The notes under the pieces were generated by a model. The model did not search any database and was not told the DNA's origin. It worked only from the letters and a program-made list of their open reading frames with translations. Of a DNA stretch of 43,785 nt, positions 31,894 through 41,297 are shown one piece after another. Numbering within the stretch: the stretch's first letter is position 1; each line of letters begins with the position of its first letter. This stretch comes from Bryobacterales bacterium. GTDB taxonomy: Bacteria > Acidobacteriota > Terriglobia > Bryobacterales > Bryobacteraceae. A program made the position numbers and the translations under genes. The stretch lies in the NCBI GenBank assembly GCA_016789755.1, contig JAEUQG010000339.1:1-43785 (forward strand). Direction: 5' to 3'.

Positions 31894-33327
31894 TCAAGCA
31901 AGGAGCGCCTTGATGACGTTCGCTTTTTCCACGCCCGTAAGCCGCTGGTCCAAACCCTGATACTTGTAGGAGAATCGTTCATGATCGATACCCAGCAAGT
32001 GGAGGAAGGTCGCCTGGAAGTCGCGAATGTGGACGGGGTTGCGGACGATGTTGTAGGAAAAGTCGTCCGTTTCTCCGTGAACAGTACCGCCTTTGAAACC
32101 TCCGCCAGCCATCCAGAGACTAAAGCATCGCGGGTGATGATCGCGGCCGTAGTTGTTGGCGGTCAGCTTCCCCTGGGAGTAGATTGTGCGACCGAATTCT
32201 CCGCCCCAGATGACAATGGTATCGTCAAGCATTCCGCGCTGTTTGAGGTCCTGAACAAGGGCGTAGCAGGCCTGATCGACGTCTTTGCACTGGCTGGGGA
32301 GCACGTCGGGCAGGTTGTTATGGACGTCCCAGCCTCGGTGGTAGATCTGCACGAAACGAACGCCCCGTTCAGCTAACCTGCGGGCCATGAGGGCGGCGTT
32401 GGCGAAAGTTCCCCCTTTCTTCGCCTCTTCGCCGTATAGTTTGTAGGTACTCTCGGGCTCCTTGGACAAGTCCGTTAATTCCGGCACGGAGGTTTGCATC
32501 CGGAACGCCATTTCGAACTGCTCGATGCGGGCACGAGTCTCGGGGTCAGCCACCTTCTCGTACTGTATCTGGTTCAACTGGTTGAGGCCGTCGAGCATGC
32601 GGCGGCGCACTTTCGCATCGACTCCATTGGGGTTGTTGATATAGAGGACGGGGTCGCCCCCTGCCCGCAAGGACACGCCTGCATACTGAGCCGAAAGGAA
32701 CCCGGCGCTCCACAGCCGCGCGGAAATCGCCTGTACACCGGCGCGGGGGTGTGTGTGCTGGGCGTTGATGACGACGAAGGCCGGCAGATCCTGGTTCATG
32801 CTGCCGAGCCCATAAGAAATCCAGGAGCCGATGCAGGGCTTTCCGGCAATCTGATTCCCGGTCTGGATGTAGGTGATGGCCGGTTCGTGGTTGATTGCCT
32901 CTGTGTGCATGGTGCGCACGATGGCGATGTCGTCGACCATCTTCGCCTTCCAGGGAATCAACTCGGAGAGCCAGGTTCCATTCTGGCCGTACTGTTGAAA
33001 TCTGAAGATGGTGGGAGCAATGGGGAACCGGCTCTGCCCGGATGTCATTGTGGTGAGCCGCTGTCCATTGCGCACCGATTCCGGCAGGTCCTTGTCGTAC
33101 CATGTCTTCATCTGGGGCTTGTAATCGAACAGATCGTGCTGTGGCGGGGCGCCTACCATGTGCATGTAAATCACCCGTTTGGCCTTCGGGGTGAAGTGAG
33201 GCAAGCCGTTCACATTGGCCCCTTGCAGCAGGCTTGCTAGAGCTGCGCCGCCGATGCCTCTGGCCGAGCGCCCGAAGAACTGGCGGCGGGTTTCGACCAT
33301 TACGGATTCTTGAATCGGGTTTATCAT
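31894..33327 (-). CDS. DUF1501 domain Tat-exported protein (sulfatase-like fold)
   Basis: 477 residues. Tat signal ([21 protein letters not shown]). DUF1501 pattern: [94 protein letters not shown] and the C-terminal [10 protein letters not shown] with [20 protein letters not shown]. The start at 33327 has GAGGGG 5 bases before it. Stop-to-start spacing with the upstream PSD1 gene is 12 bases, so the two form an operon. The pair is well known in Planctomycetes and Acidobacteria; a role in processing sulfated or other complex extracellular compounds is suspected but unproven. Confidence 0.93.
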   Translation of the reverse strand: MINPIQESVMVETRRQFFGRSARGIGGAALASLLQGANVNGLPHFTPKAKRVIYMHMVGAPPQHDLFDYKPQMKTWYDKDLPESVRNGQRLTTMTSGQSRFPIAPTIFRFQQYGQNGTWLSELIPWKAKMVDDIAIVRTMHTEAINHEPAITYIQTGNQIAGKPCIGSWISYGLGSMNQDLPAFVVINAQHTHPRAGVQAISARLWSAGFLSAQYAGVSLRAGGDPVLYINNPNGVDAKVRRRMLDGLNQLNQIQYEKVADPETRARIEQFEMAFRMQTSVPELTDLSKEPESTYKLYGEEAKKGGTFANAALMARRLAERGVRFVQIYHRGWDVHNNLPDVLPSQCKDVDQACYALVQDLKQRGMLDDTIVIWGGEFGRTIYSQGKLTANNYGRDHHPRCFSLWMAGGGFKGGTVHGETDDFSYNIVRNPVHIRDFQATFLHLLGIDHERFSYKYQGLDQRLTGVEKANVIKALLA

Positions 33328-33339
33328 TGAGCCCCTCGC

Positions 33340-36300
33340 TTACTTGTTCAATGCTTCGTCGAGATTCAACATTTGGTTAGCCATCATGGTCCAGGCGGCG
33401 AACTCATCCACGGGCAGGCTGGGATCAGGCTTGGAATCGCCCATACCCGTCAGGCGCACGGCGGCGCCGGTCTGTTGGCGGAAGTGCGTACGGAAATCCT
33501 GGAAAGACGCCTGGGCGATCTGCCGCTCTGCGGCGTCGAACGGCCGCGACAGCACATAAGCGGTGAGCAGATCGAGCCGCTGATCGAAATTCTTGCCGGC
33601 CTCGCGGAGGACGCGTTGCGCCAAATGCCGCGCTGCCTCCACGTACTGCACGTCGTTCATGGTCACCAGCGCCTGCAACGGAGTGTTGGTGCGTTCCCGC
33701 CGCACGGTGCAATTCTCACGAGTGGGGGCGTTGAAGATCTCCATTGAGGCGGGCGGCGCGCTGCGCTTCCAGAATGTGTACATACTGCGGCGGTAGAGCG
33801 CATCGCCTTTGTCCTGTTTATAGAAGCGGGTATCGCTGCCCTTCATGGCCACGGTCTCCCAGATGCCTTCGGGCTGGTAGGGGCGAACGCTGGGGCCGCC
33901 GATTTTACGGTTGAGCAAGCCGGATGCGGCCAGAGCGGTATCGCGAACCATCTCGGCATCCATGCGATGCCGCGGCCCGCGTGACAGCCAGCGATTCTCC
34001 GGGTCTTTTTTCAGCTTTTCGCGAGTAGCCTGAGCCGACTGGCGGTAGGTTGCCGACATGGCTATTGTCTTGTAGAAGGCTTTCACGTCCCATCCGGACT
34101 GGCGAAACTCGACGGCTAGGGTATCGAGCAGTTCCGGGTGTACCGGTGCCTCACCCTGCGAGCCGAAGTCTTCGGCGGTCTTGACCAACCCCGTTCCAAA
34201 CATTTCCTGCCAGAAGCGATTTACGGTGACGCGCGCCATCAGCGGATGCGCCGGGTCCACCAGCCACTTGGCCAGACCCAGCCGGTTGCGCGGCAGATCC
34301 CTGGCCATGGCAGGCAGCACCGACGGCACGTCGGCAAAGACCTCGTCGCGGGGTTGATCGTACATGCCGCGGTAGAGCACGCGAGCCGACGGCCTGGAGT
34401 CCATCTTCTCCTGCATGACGTGAGTGATGGCGCCGCGCCTGCGGATCTCGCGACGCTCCATCTCTACTTCCTGGAGGGCCGCGCGCACCTGCCTATATTC
34501 GGCATCCTTGCGGTTCAAGAACATCAGCAGCAAGGACTGGCGGTCAGGTTCGGCATCGCGTTTCCAACGAGCGAGCAACTGGACTTCATCGGGCGACAGG
34601 GCTTCGCGATAGATGCGGACGCCGGCCAGGGCGCCGCCCTTGAAATAGCGCCGGCCATCGGAGCCCAGGCGAAGCGCCATGCGGGCGGGGTCGCCATCCT
34701 TGAGAACCTCCTCCGGATCGCGAGGAACCCGGCTCGAGTCGAGCAGACGCCCGTTGAGGTACATGGTCACGCCTGCCGTTTCTTTGCTTCCGTCGTAGGT
34801 CACCGCGAGGTGAGTCCAGGCATCCACTTTCATGCGCTGCACATTGCTGCCGCGCTGCTGCACCTTGTCGGTTTGCCCAGGGATGGTGAACAGGAAGCGG
34901 GGAATACGGCCACCTACATCGAGCAGCCATCCACGGGCCTGGTTCCGCGCATCCGTATGACTGGCGATCACGGCGGCGTCCTCCCCGCCGGGAAGGTAGA
35001 CCCAGGCCGCGAAGGTGAAGGGCTTGGACGGATCGAACTCCGGCACATCCGGCACGGTGAGCATGGCCTTCTCGCCGAAGTGCAGCGCGCCGGGTTCCTG
35101 CGCAGGACCTTTGCCCGCTGTAACGCCCTTGGCCGGGGCTAGTTCCAACTTCATGGGTTGCGCGGCCACAGGCGCCGGCCAACTCTTGTGCTCTCCGGTG
35201 GCAATCCACGCATCGAGGCCTTGCACGGCCGATCTGCGGCGGGCCTCGCTCCTCTTCTTCAACTCCTCTTCCTTCGCCGAGGTGTCCATCCATCGTTCGG
35301 TGTCTTCGGCGCGCGGCACGACGATGACGGGCGGCGTATCGGGGATGTTGCCGTCCATGGGCTTTTGCACGGTGTTTTTGAAGAAGGCCACCATCTGGTA
35401 GAACTCCTTCTGAGCGATGGGATCGAACTTGTGATCGTGGCAAGTGGCACAACCGGCGGTGAGTCCCATCCAAACGGTAGCAGTGGTCTCGACCCGATCC
35501 TTCTGATAGATGGCATCCACCTCTTCCGGAATCGAGCCGCCTTCGTTGGTGGTGATGTTGCATCGGTTGAACCCGGAGGCAATTTGCTGCTGCAGCGTGC
35601 GACCGGGGAGCAGATCGCCGGCAAGTTGCTCGATGGTGAATTGATCGAACGGCAGGTTACGGTTGAGGGCCTGAATGACCCAGTCGCGATAGGCCCACAT
35701 CTCACGGTAGTTGTCGATGTGCAGGCCGTGGGTATCGGCATAGCGGGCAGCATCGAGCCAGTAACGGCCACGATGCTCGCCCCACTGGGGAGAGGCCAGC
35801 AGACGGTCTACTAGTTTCTCGTAGGCGTTGGGGGCGTGGTCGTTGAGGAAGGCATCCACTTCCTGGGGCGAGGGAGGGAGGCCGGTGAGGTCGAGGCTCA
35901 CACGCCGGATGAGCGCGCGCCGGTCCGCTTCGGGGGCGGGGGTCAAGCCCTCCTGTTCGAGTTTGGAAAGGATAAAGCGGTCCAGCGAGTTTCGGACCCA
36001 AGCAGTGTTCTTCACGGGAGGTGCTTCACGCTTCACGGGCGTGGTAAAGCTCCAATGCTCCTTCCAATCGGCGCCTTCGGAGATCCACTGGCGGAGGGTT
36101 TGTTTCTGGGCTTCGGTGAGTTCCTTCTTCGTTTGTGCCGGAGGCATCCGTAGCGTGCCGTTCGGATGCATCACACGGGCCATCAACAGGCTTTCTTCCG
36201 GCTTACCCGGCACGATGACCGTGCCTGTGTTACGGGTGGCGAACGCTCCCTCCCGTGTATCCAGACGCAGGCCGGCCATGCGAGTCTTGGCGTCTGGCCC

Positions 36301-36429
36301 GTGGCAATGGAAGCAGGCGTTGGAGAGAATCGGACGAACCTGCCTTTGGAAATCGATGCCATGCGGAGCAGCCGAGGCCATGCCCGCGAAGAGCACAACG
36401 GCCCCTGCAATGGGTTGGAGGTAAGGCAC
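33340..36429 (-). CDS. PSD1 / DUF1549-DUF1553 protein with cytochrome-c haem sites and LamG insert
   Basis: 1029 residues from a GTG at 36429 (MPYLQPIAGAVVLFAGMASA, signal peptide). A planctomycete cytochrome-c-like domain (about 27-130) carries C39-FHC-H43 (NACFHCHGPDAKTRMAGLRL). DUF1549 (about 150-360) has RNSLDRFILSKLEQEGLTPA and RYWLDAARYADTHGLHIDNY, and a second CATCHDHK haem-type motif. A LamG/concanavalin-like insert (about 450-610) contains FTFAAWVYLPGGEDAAVIAS and DAWTHLAVTYDGS. DUF1553 (about 690-1000) has RNRLGLAKWLVDPAHPLMAR, VNRFWQEMFGTGLVKTAEDF and NTPLQALVTMND. It is likely a periplasmic redox or carbohydrate-linked protein paired with the DUF1501 partner; the reaction is unknown. 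It is divergent from the 36480 gene. Confidence 0.93.
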   Translation of the reverse strand: MPYLQPIAGAVVLFAGMASAAPHGIDFQRQVRPILSNACFHCHGPDAKTRMAGLRLDTREGAFATRNTGTVIVPGKPEESLLMARVMHPNGTLRMPPAQTKKELTEAQKQTLRQWISEGADWKEHWSFTTPVKREAPPVKNTAWVRNSLDRFILSKLEQEGLTPAPEADRRALIRRVSLDLTGLPPSPQEVDAFLNDHAPNAYEKLVDRLLASPQWGEHRGRYWLDAARYADTHGLHIDNYREMWAYRDWVIQALNRNLPFDQFTIEQLAGDLLPGRTLQQQIASGFNRCNITTNEGGSIPEEVDAIYQKDRVETTATVWMGLTAGCATCHDHKFDPIAQKEFYQMVAFFKNTVQKPMDGNIPDTPPVIVVPRAEDTERWMDTSAKEEELKKRSEARRRSAVQGLDAWIATGEHKSWPAPVAAQPMKLELAPAKGVTAGKGPAQEPGALHFGEKAMLTVPDVPEFDPSKPFTFAAWVYLPGGEDAAVIASHTDARNQARGWLLDVGGRIPRFLFTIPGQTDKVQQRGSNVQRMKVDAWTHLAVTYDGSKETAGVTMYLNGRLLDSSRVPRDPEEVLKDGDPARMALRLGSDGRRYFKGGALAGVRIYREALSPDEVQLLARWKRDAEPDRQSLLLMFLNRKDAEYRQVRAALQEVEMERREIRRRGAITHVMQEKMDSRPSARVLYRGMYDQPRDEVFADVPSVLPAMARDLPRNRLGLAKWLVDPAHPLMARVTVNRFWQEMFGTGLVKTAEDFGSQGEAPVHPELLDTLAVEFRQSGWDVKAFYKTIAMSATYRQSAQATREKLKKDPENRWLSRGPRHRMDAEMVRDTALAASGLLNRKIGGPSVRPYQPEGIWETVAMKGSDTRFYKQDKGDALYRRSMYTFWKRSAPPASMEIFNAPTRENCTVRRERTNTPLQALVTMNDVQYVEAARHLAQRVLREAGKNFDQRLDLLTAYVLSRPFDAAERQIAQASFQDFRTHFRQQTGAAVRLTGMGDSKPDPSLPVDEFAAWTMMANQMLNLDEALNK

Positions 36430-36479
36430 CCAAACATTGAATCACAACCGGCGGCTTGGGAGAATAAGGCTTACTGCTC

Positions 36480-38144
36480 ATGAAAACCACACGCAGGGCC
36501 TGGATGCAGGCAACCGCGGCAGCCCCGTTGCTGGCCGCTGACGCATCGCTCGATCTCGAAACCACCGCAGCCCGGAACCATGACAAGGGGGTGGAGAACC
36601 TACTCCGCATCCAGATCACGGAGCCGGGGCATCGGCATCGGGGCTCGTGGCCGGACGCATTTGGCATCCACTACCCGGCATCTCCGGCAGCATCGTCGGA
36701 CACGTTCACGGCGGCGTTTCTGCATCCGAAATCGAAGTTCCACAAGAACCCGCTGATGTTGGAACGCATGAAACTGGGCATCGACTACGCCGTGAGCACA
36801 ATGACTCCCGACGGCAACATCCATTTGCCTTTCACCAACTTCAACTCGCCACCCGATACCGCGTTCGCCGTGTGGGGCGCAGGCAACGCGGCTTGTCTGG
36901 CAAAGAAGCACGGCGCACGGGAGATCCTGCAGACTCTGGATCCGTTCCTGACCCGGGCCAAGAGGGGCTTGCTGAACGGCGGCATGCACACGCCGAATCA
37001 CCGCTGGGTGGCATGCTCGGCGATGGCACTGTTGCACGAGGCGAACCCGGACCCGGCGTTCCTCAAGCGCATCGAACAGTGGCTGGCCGAAGGGATCGAC
37101 ATCGATGAAGACGGACAATACGACGAACGGAGCATTATCGGCTACAACGTCATCGTCGACCGTTCGCTGGTGATTATGGCCGACAAGCTGAAGCGGCCGG
37201 AACTGTTGGAGCCGCTGCGGAAGAACCTGGATGCGGCGTTTTACCTGATGCATCCAGGTGACGAGATGGTGACTGAGATCAGCCACCGCCAGGATCGCAA
37301 CGCCATCGGGAATATCGGGGTTTACTGGTTCCCCATGCACTACATGGCGACGCGCGACAACAACCCACGTTATGCCTGGGTGGCGCAGAAATACGCACCC
37401 GCCCATGCGGCGCTGTCGATGCTGATGTCTTATCCGAACATGCTCAAACCGCTGCCGGCGGTGGAAGCGCCCTCGGAGAACTATGCGAAGGAGTTCAAGG
37501 CCCTGGAAATTGTCCGCATCCGGCGGGGCGAGAAGAGCGCCACCATCATGTTGCGAGGCGACAGTCGTTTTCTCATGCTGCGCAGCGGCGATGCCGTCGT
37601 TGGCGCGCTCCGCTTCGCCAGCGCCTTTTTCGGCAAGGCGCAGTTTATCCCTCGCACCTGGACGAAGTCAGGCAGCGGCTACGTGCTCAAGCAGGAACTG
37701 AGCGGTCCATACTATCAGCCGCTCAACCCACCGCATCGAGTGAAGGCCGGCGAATGGAACGAGACAAGGCCGGAGCGCCAGCGGACGGAGGTTTGCCACC
37801 TGGAACAGATTGCGACCATCACCGAAACAGAGAGGGGCTTTCGTGTTCGGATACAGGCGCACGGCACGGACAACGTTCCACTGGCGATCGAGATCAGCGC
37901 GCGCGACAAAGACCAGCTCAACGTCAGCAGACTGGCGGCGGCTCCGCAGGCAGCGGGCGCATGGCTGCTTGGGAAGGGCACGGGAAGCATCAAGAGCGGG
38001 CGGCACGAAGTCCGTTTCGGCCCGGGAGTGGAAGCGCACCAGTACACGCAGGTACGCGGGGCTGAGGCGATGATGCCGGGCCAGAGTGTGTATCTCACGG
38101 GATTCACGCCCTTCGATCACACTATCGAGTTTGAATGTCTTTGA
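36480..38144 (+). CDS. Tat-exported protein, possible polysaccharide lyase with helical toroid and beta-sandwich
   Basis: 554 residues with a Tat-like signal (KTTRRAWMQATAAAPLLAA). Residues about 40-330 look all-helical, with repeated aromatic and charged stretches: DTAFAVWGAGNAACLAKKHG, GLLNGGMHTPNHRWVACSAM, WLAEGIDIDEDGQYDERSII and MVTEISHRQDRNAIGNIGVY. Residues about 345-554 look beta-rich. That layout, with conserved NHR and GYN-type Tyr/His candidates, fits an (alpha/alpha)-toroid polysaccharide lyase or a heparinase II/III-like protein, but I cannot assign a family and the catalytic residues are guesses. A weak AAGG precedes the ATG. The stop overlaps the end of the convergent esterase/sialidase gene by 23 bases. 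Confidence 0.72.
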   Translation: MKTTRRAWMQATAAAPLLAADASLDLETTAARNHDKGVENLLRIQITEPGHRHRGSWPDAFGIHYPASPAASSDTFTAAFLHPKSKFHKNPLMLERMKLGIDYAVSTMTPDGNIHLPFTNFNSPPDTAFAVWGAGNAACLAKKHGAREILQTLDPFLTRAKRGLLNGGMHTPNHRWVACSAMALLHEANPDPAFLKRIEQWLAEGIDIDEDGQYDERSIIGYNVIVDRSLVIMADKLKRPELLEPLRKNLDAAFYLMHPGDEMVTEISHRQDRNAIGNIGVYWFPMHYMATRDNNPRYAWVAQKYAPAHAALSMLMSYPNMLKPLPAVEAPSENYAKEFKALEIVRIRRGEKSATIMLRGDSRFLMLRSGDAVVGALRFASAFFGKAQFIPRTWTKSGSGYVLKQELSGPYYQPLNPPHRVKAGEWNETRPERQRTEVCHLEQIATITETERGFRVRIQAHGTDNVPLAIEISARDKDQLNVSRLAAAPQAAGAWLLGKGTGSIKSGRHEVRFGPGVEAHQYTQVRGAEAMMPGQSVYLTGFTPFDHTIEFECL

Positions 38145-40707
38145 GCGCGACGCGAAGCAGCACGATGTCTTCCATGTTTTCGGAGTGGATGACGTAGAGG
38201 TAGCCGCCGTGCTCGAGCAACTGCGGATAGTGGTAGCCGGCGTAGCCCGGGTCTTTGCCGGCGTAGCGATAGACAGTGTCGCGGCCGCGGAGGATCATCA
38301 TCCAGTCAAACACGACGCCGTCGTCTGAAAGGGACAGGCACAGGGGGATTCTTTTTCCGGAAGGATTGGGGCAGGACGCCATGGCGTAGGCTCCGTTCGA
38401 GAGCCGCAGAACGTTGAACTTGGCCATCGCATCGGGAAAGTCCGTAGGTACGGGAGAACTCCAGCGGCCGCCGCCATCTGTACTGAAGGAGCGGAACAAA
38501 CGGCGTGACCGGCTGCCATCGCGGAAGGCCGTCGAGAGCGCCCCATTGGGCAGGGTCCACCATTCGGGCTCGTCGAGCATGGCGCCACCGGCGGGTTTGG
38601 GCACCTCGACTGCTTTCCAAGCCGATGGGGACGTACGGCCACCGATGAGCAGTGAAGCACGCATCTTATGGTCGCGCCGGGTCATCATCCAATCGCCAGA
38701 AGCCAACAGGCGCGGAGCGAAGTTGTTGATGGCATCCTTGGCGACAAGGAACGGTTCACTCCAACGTCCGTTCCAGCGGTAGCCGCGCAGTTCGAGTCCG
38801 GGTCCGAATAGCGGCCGCACGGCTTCGTCACGAGCCGCCAGTGCGATCAACTCCCCGTTGCGCACCCAGAGGCCACGAGCGAAGTAGCGATAGTTCTCTT
38901 TCTCCTCGCTGGGAGTCAGCATGCGGGACTCCGACCACGTCACACCATCGCGGCTCGTCGCATAGCGAACATATTGACCGGCCTGCAAATCGCGAATCTT
39001 GTTGCAACTCCAGATGGCCCAGAACCGGCCATCGAACCACGCCAGGTACGGATGCATGTTGAAGCCAGTCATCGTTTCGACGCCACGGTAGACGGTGATG
39101 GTCTCCACCGGCACCGGCAGCAGCGCATCGAGGGCAGGCCCCGCATACATGTGCGACTCCACCTTGGCGATGAAGGCGTTCGCCCTTCGGGCGGCGTCTT
39201 CTGGCACGTCGCGGGGAATGCCATGCCCCGAACCAGCCATCCATGCGAGTTCAATGTTCGGGCGATCCGGCACACGCAGCAGCTTGCGCGGCGGGCGATC
39301 CGTACGGCCTCGATCACCCCACATCGACAGCAGCGGCAATTTGGTGGATTGGAGGACGGCCGAGCCATCCCACTGGCGCCACACCGAGCCGAATGCCTTG
39401 CGCTGCGACTCAGTCAACTGCCCCAGCACGTCCAGCATCTGCGGCGTACGCTTCGATGGCTCGCCCACTTCGAAGGCTTCGGCCTGCACCTGATGATGCG
39501 TCCAGCCCTCCATCGCGATTCCGCCTGCCACCTGTTTCGGGCGCAAGCCCATCAGTTCAATGGTCAGCATCCCGCCGATGCTGTGGCCACCGACGTAGTA
39601 CCGCTTCAAATCGAGGGCGTCCACCACTGCCAACACATTCTCCGCAAGACTGCGCATGGTAGGCGCCTCGTCCGCGGGTTGCGTGGCGCCGTGACCCGGC
39701 AGTTCCACGATGATCACGCGGAGATCGGGCCGCAGCACATCGAGCATGCGGTGAAAAGAGGAATGATCGCCCCAGCTTCCCGGGATGAGCACCACGTTCG
39801 GCCCGTTGCCGTCGCGCACGTAGTAGGCAACACGCCCGGCAAAGCCGGGACGAAGCCGGACCGTGTCTTTGAGCCACTCGCGCAGCCTGCGCCGTTCGGG
39901 GAGGTCGCGCAATGTCCAGGCGTCGTTGTGGTTGCGGAAGGGGATGGGGACAAAGGTGAAGGGGGCCTTGACGCCGGAGGCTTTCACATACTGGCGGGTC
40001 GCCTCGATCGACCCTTCGTGGCAAACAAACACGGGCCGGCCGTTGAGCCGCTGCAACCTCCGGCGCGCCGACTCGGGATCGCTGCCTTCGTATGGCCAGG
40101 CGCGAACACCGTCGTAGTGACTACAGGCGACGAAACCGCGCCAGAGCGTGGCGATCTCATCGTCATGAAGCCCGATGAAGTTGCAGGCAATGGCGCCGCG
40201 GGAGAATCCGCAGAGGATCACTGCATCGGGGTCACCGCCGAAGCGGGCGCAGACATCGCGCACGGTGCGCTTGCAGTAATCGACGGTGGCTTTGACGTCT
40301 CCCCACCAAGTCTCCTGATTGCGCCCCTCCGCCTTGTTCACGTAGGGCATGCATACCCAGATAAAGCCGCTCCCCGCGCTCATGCCGTAGCCGAGGTTGC
40401 TGCCTTCCACCGTGCCATGCGACACGTCGCCGAAGCGATTGCGGTAGTTGCCATTGCCCGCGTATTCAACGATGACTGAATACTTCTCACCCTGGCGCCA
40501 ATCGGTGGGCAGATACAGCGCGTGATGTACGCCGGCCCCTTCGTATCCGGCAGTGGTCTGCCGTACCCGCGTGCCCGCAGCGGGCTCGCCTGCGGTCATT
40601 GGAGGAGTGACCAGATCGACGGGAATCGTAGCAAGGTCGGGCAATTCCTGCTGGGCGTTGGCGAGGGGAACCAAGCTAGCAAGCACAAGATCACGGCGGC
40701 GCAACAT
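38122..40707 (-). CDS. Three-domain secreted protein: alpha/beta-hydrolase, second alpha/beta-hydrolase, sialidase-like propeller
   Basis: 861 residues. Leader LRRRDLVLASLVPLANAQ. Domain 1 (about 40-285) is an esterase of the PHB-depolymerase/Esterase-D type: YSVIVEYAGNGNY, nucleophile motif ILCGFSRGA (S169) and candidate histidine H260 in FRNHNDAW. Domain 2 (about 290-520) is a complete classical alpha/beta-hydrolase: VVLIPGSWGDHSSFHRMLDV, VGGHSIGGM (S376), LSMWGDRG (D465) and MAGSGHGIP (H495). Domain 3 (about 530-861) is a BNR/sialidase-type propeller with Asp boxes SRDGVTWS and STDGGGRWSS plus SDDGVVFDW. Acyl groups on a glycan or glycoconjugate would be a logical substrate for such a combination, but this is inference. 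It is divergent from the 40751 gene. Confidence 0.85.
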   Translation of the reverse strand: MLRRRDLVLASLVPLANAQQELPDLATIPVDLVTPPMTAGEPAAGTRVRQTTAGYEGAGVHHALYLPTDWRQGEKYSVIVEYAGNGNYRNRFGDVSHGTVEGSNLGYGMSAGSGFIWVCMPYVNKAEGRNQETWWGDVKATVDYCKRTVRDVCARFGGDPDAVILCGFSRGAIACNFIGLHDDEIATLWRGFVACSHYDGVRAWPYEGSDPESARRRLQRLNGRPVFVCHEGSIEATRQYVKASGVKAPFTFVPIPFRNHNDAWTLRDLPERRRLREWLKDTVRLRPGFAGRVAYYVRDGNGPNVVLIPGSWGDHSSFHRMLDVLRPDLRVIIVELPGHGATQPADEAPTMRSLAENVLAVVDALDLKRYYVGGHSIGGMLTIELMGLRPKQVAGGIAMEGWTHHQVQAEAFEVGEPSKRTPQMLDVLGQLTESQRKAFGSVWRQWDGSAVLQSTKLPLLSMWGDRGRTDRPPRKLLRVPDRPNIELAWMAGSGHGIPRDVPEDAARRANAFIAKVESHMYAGPALDALLPVPVETITVYRGVETMTGFNMHPYLAWFDGRFWAIWSCNKIRDLQAGQYVRYATSRDGVTWSESRMLTPSEEKENYRYFARGLWVRNGELIALAARDEAVRPLFGPGLELRGYRWNGRWSEPFLVAKDAINNFAPRLLASGDWMMTRRDHKMRASLLIGGRTSPSAWKAVEVPKPAGGAMLDEPEWWTLPNGALSTAFRDGSRSRRLFRSFSTDGGGRWSSPVPTDFPDAMAKFNVLRLSNGAYAMASCPNPSGKRIPLCLSLSDDGVVFDWMMILRGRDTVYRYAGKDPGYAGYHYPQLLEHGGYLYVIHSENMEDIVLLRVALKDIQTR

Positions 40708-40715
40708 CGCCCGGA

Positions 40716-40744
40716 TTGTATCATTCGGGCCGCCACGCTATGAT
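40716..40744 (+). promoter_or_regulatory. Candidate promoter giving a leaderless mRNA
   Basis: TTGTAT (40716-40721), a 17 bp spacer and TATGAT (40739-40744), six bases before the ATG at 40751, which should be at or next to the first transcribed base. There is no ribosome site between them. Confidence 0.5.
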
Positions 40745-40750
40745 CGCCGC

Positions 40751-41296
40751 ATGTTGCCGCAGTTGCTGTTGCTTTTCGCGGAATGCATCACCGTACAGGA
40801 AATCCGATACGGCGAACTTGAGGTTGTTCCCATCGACCACTTGGGACAGAGACTTGAGACAGCGGAGTTGGAAGTTCATGAGAACGGGCGCCCGATTGTC
40901 AGAGCGGTGCAAGGACAGGAACTCCCCAAGCTCCGATATGGCACATACCGAATCAGAGTTCGCGCGAAGGGGTTCGCGGATTCCTGGCTCGATGTGACAT
41001 TGGCACAGCCGCGCACTTTCGTTCGTGCGCACCAGGAAGTTGGTTTCGAGTGCGGCCCGCTTAGAGCGGAACTGAAAGGCATCATCACAAGCTCAGCCAC
41101 TCGAAGAGATCTGTGGATCAAAGCCATCCCTCTGCGAGGCTCCGGTGGTTACGAGACACGGGCCGGGCCGAACGGTAGATTCCTATTTGCAGGGCTGCCT
41201 ATCACCGAGTACGTCGTTCTCGTTCTGAAGGACGGTGAAGTTGTTCACCAGCAGATCTTGCGTCCAGAGCGGCCCGTGACGATCGAATTGGACTAG
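40751..41296 (+). CDS. Small secreted protein with carboxypeptidase-regulatory-like domain
   Basis: 181 residues from the ATG at 40751, chosen by the promoter and a short leader (MLPQLLLLFAECITVQ). The body is predicted beta-rich in two Ig-like parts: RYGELEVVPIDHLGQRLETA with LPKLRYGTYRIRVRAKGFAD, and GPNGRFLFAGLPITEYVVLV with VTIELD. The second is like the carboxypeptidase D regulatory or 'PEGA-like' type seen at the N-terminus of the TonB receptors. The likely role is a periplasmic or surface accessory protein; no specific function can be given. It is convergent with the ADOP permease gene (1-base gap between stops). Confidence 0.75.
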   Translation: MLPQLLLLFAECITVQEIRYGELEVVPIDHLGQRLETAELEVHENGRPIVRAVQGQELPKLRYGTYRIRVRAKGFADSWLDVTLAQPRTFVRAHQEVGFECGPLRAELKGIITSSATRRDLWIKAIPLRGSGGYETRAGPNGRFLFAGLPITEYVVLVLKDGEVVHQQILRPERPVTIELD

Positions 41297-41297
41297 T

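Noticed and set aside
38974-40479. 501-residue plus-strand frame opposite the esterase/sialidase fusion
   Set aside because: Antisense shadow; the minus strand has catalytic motifs of three domains.
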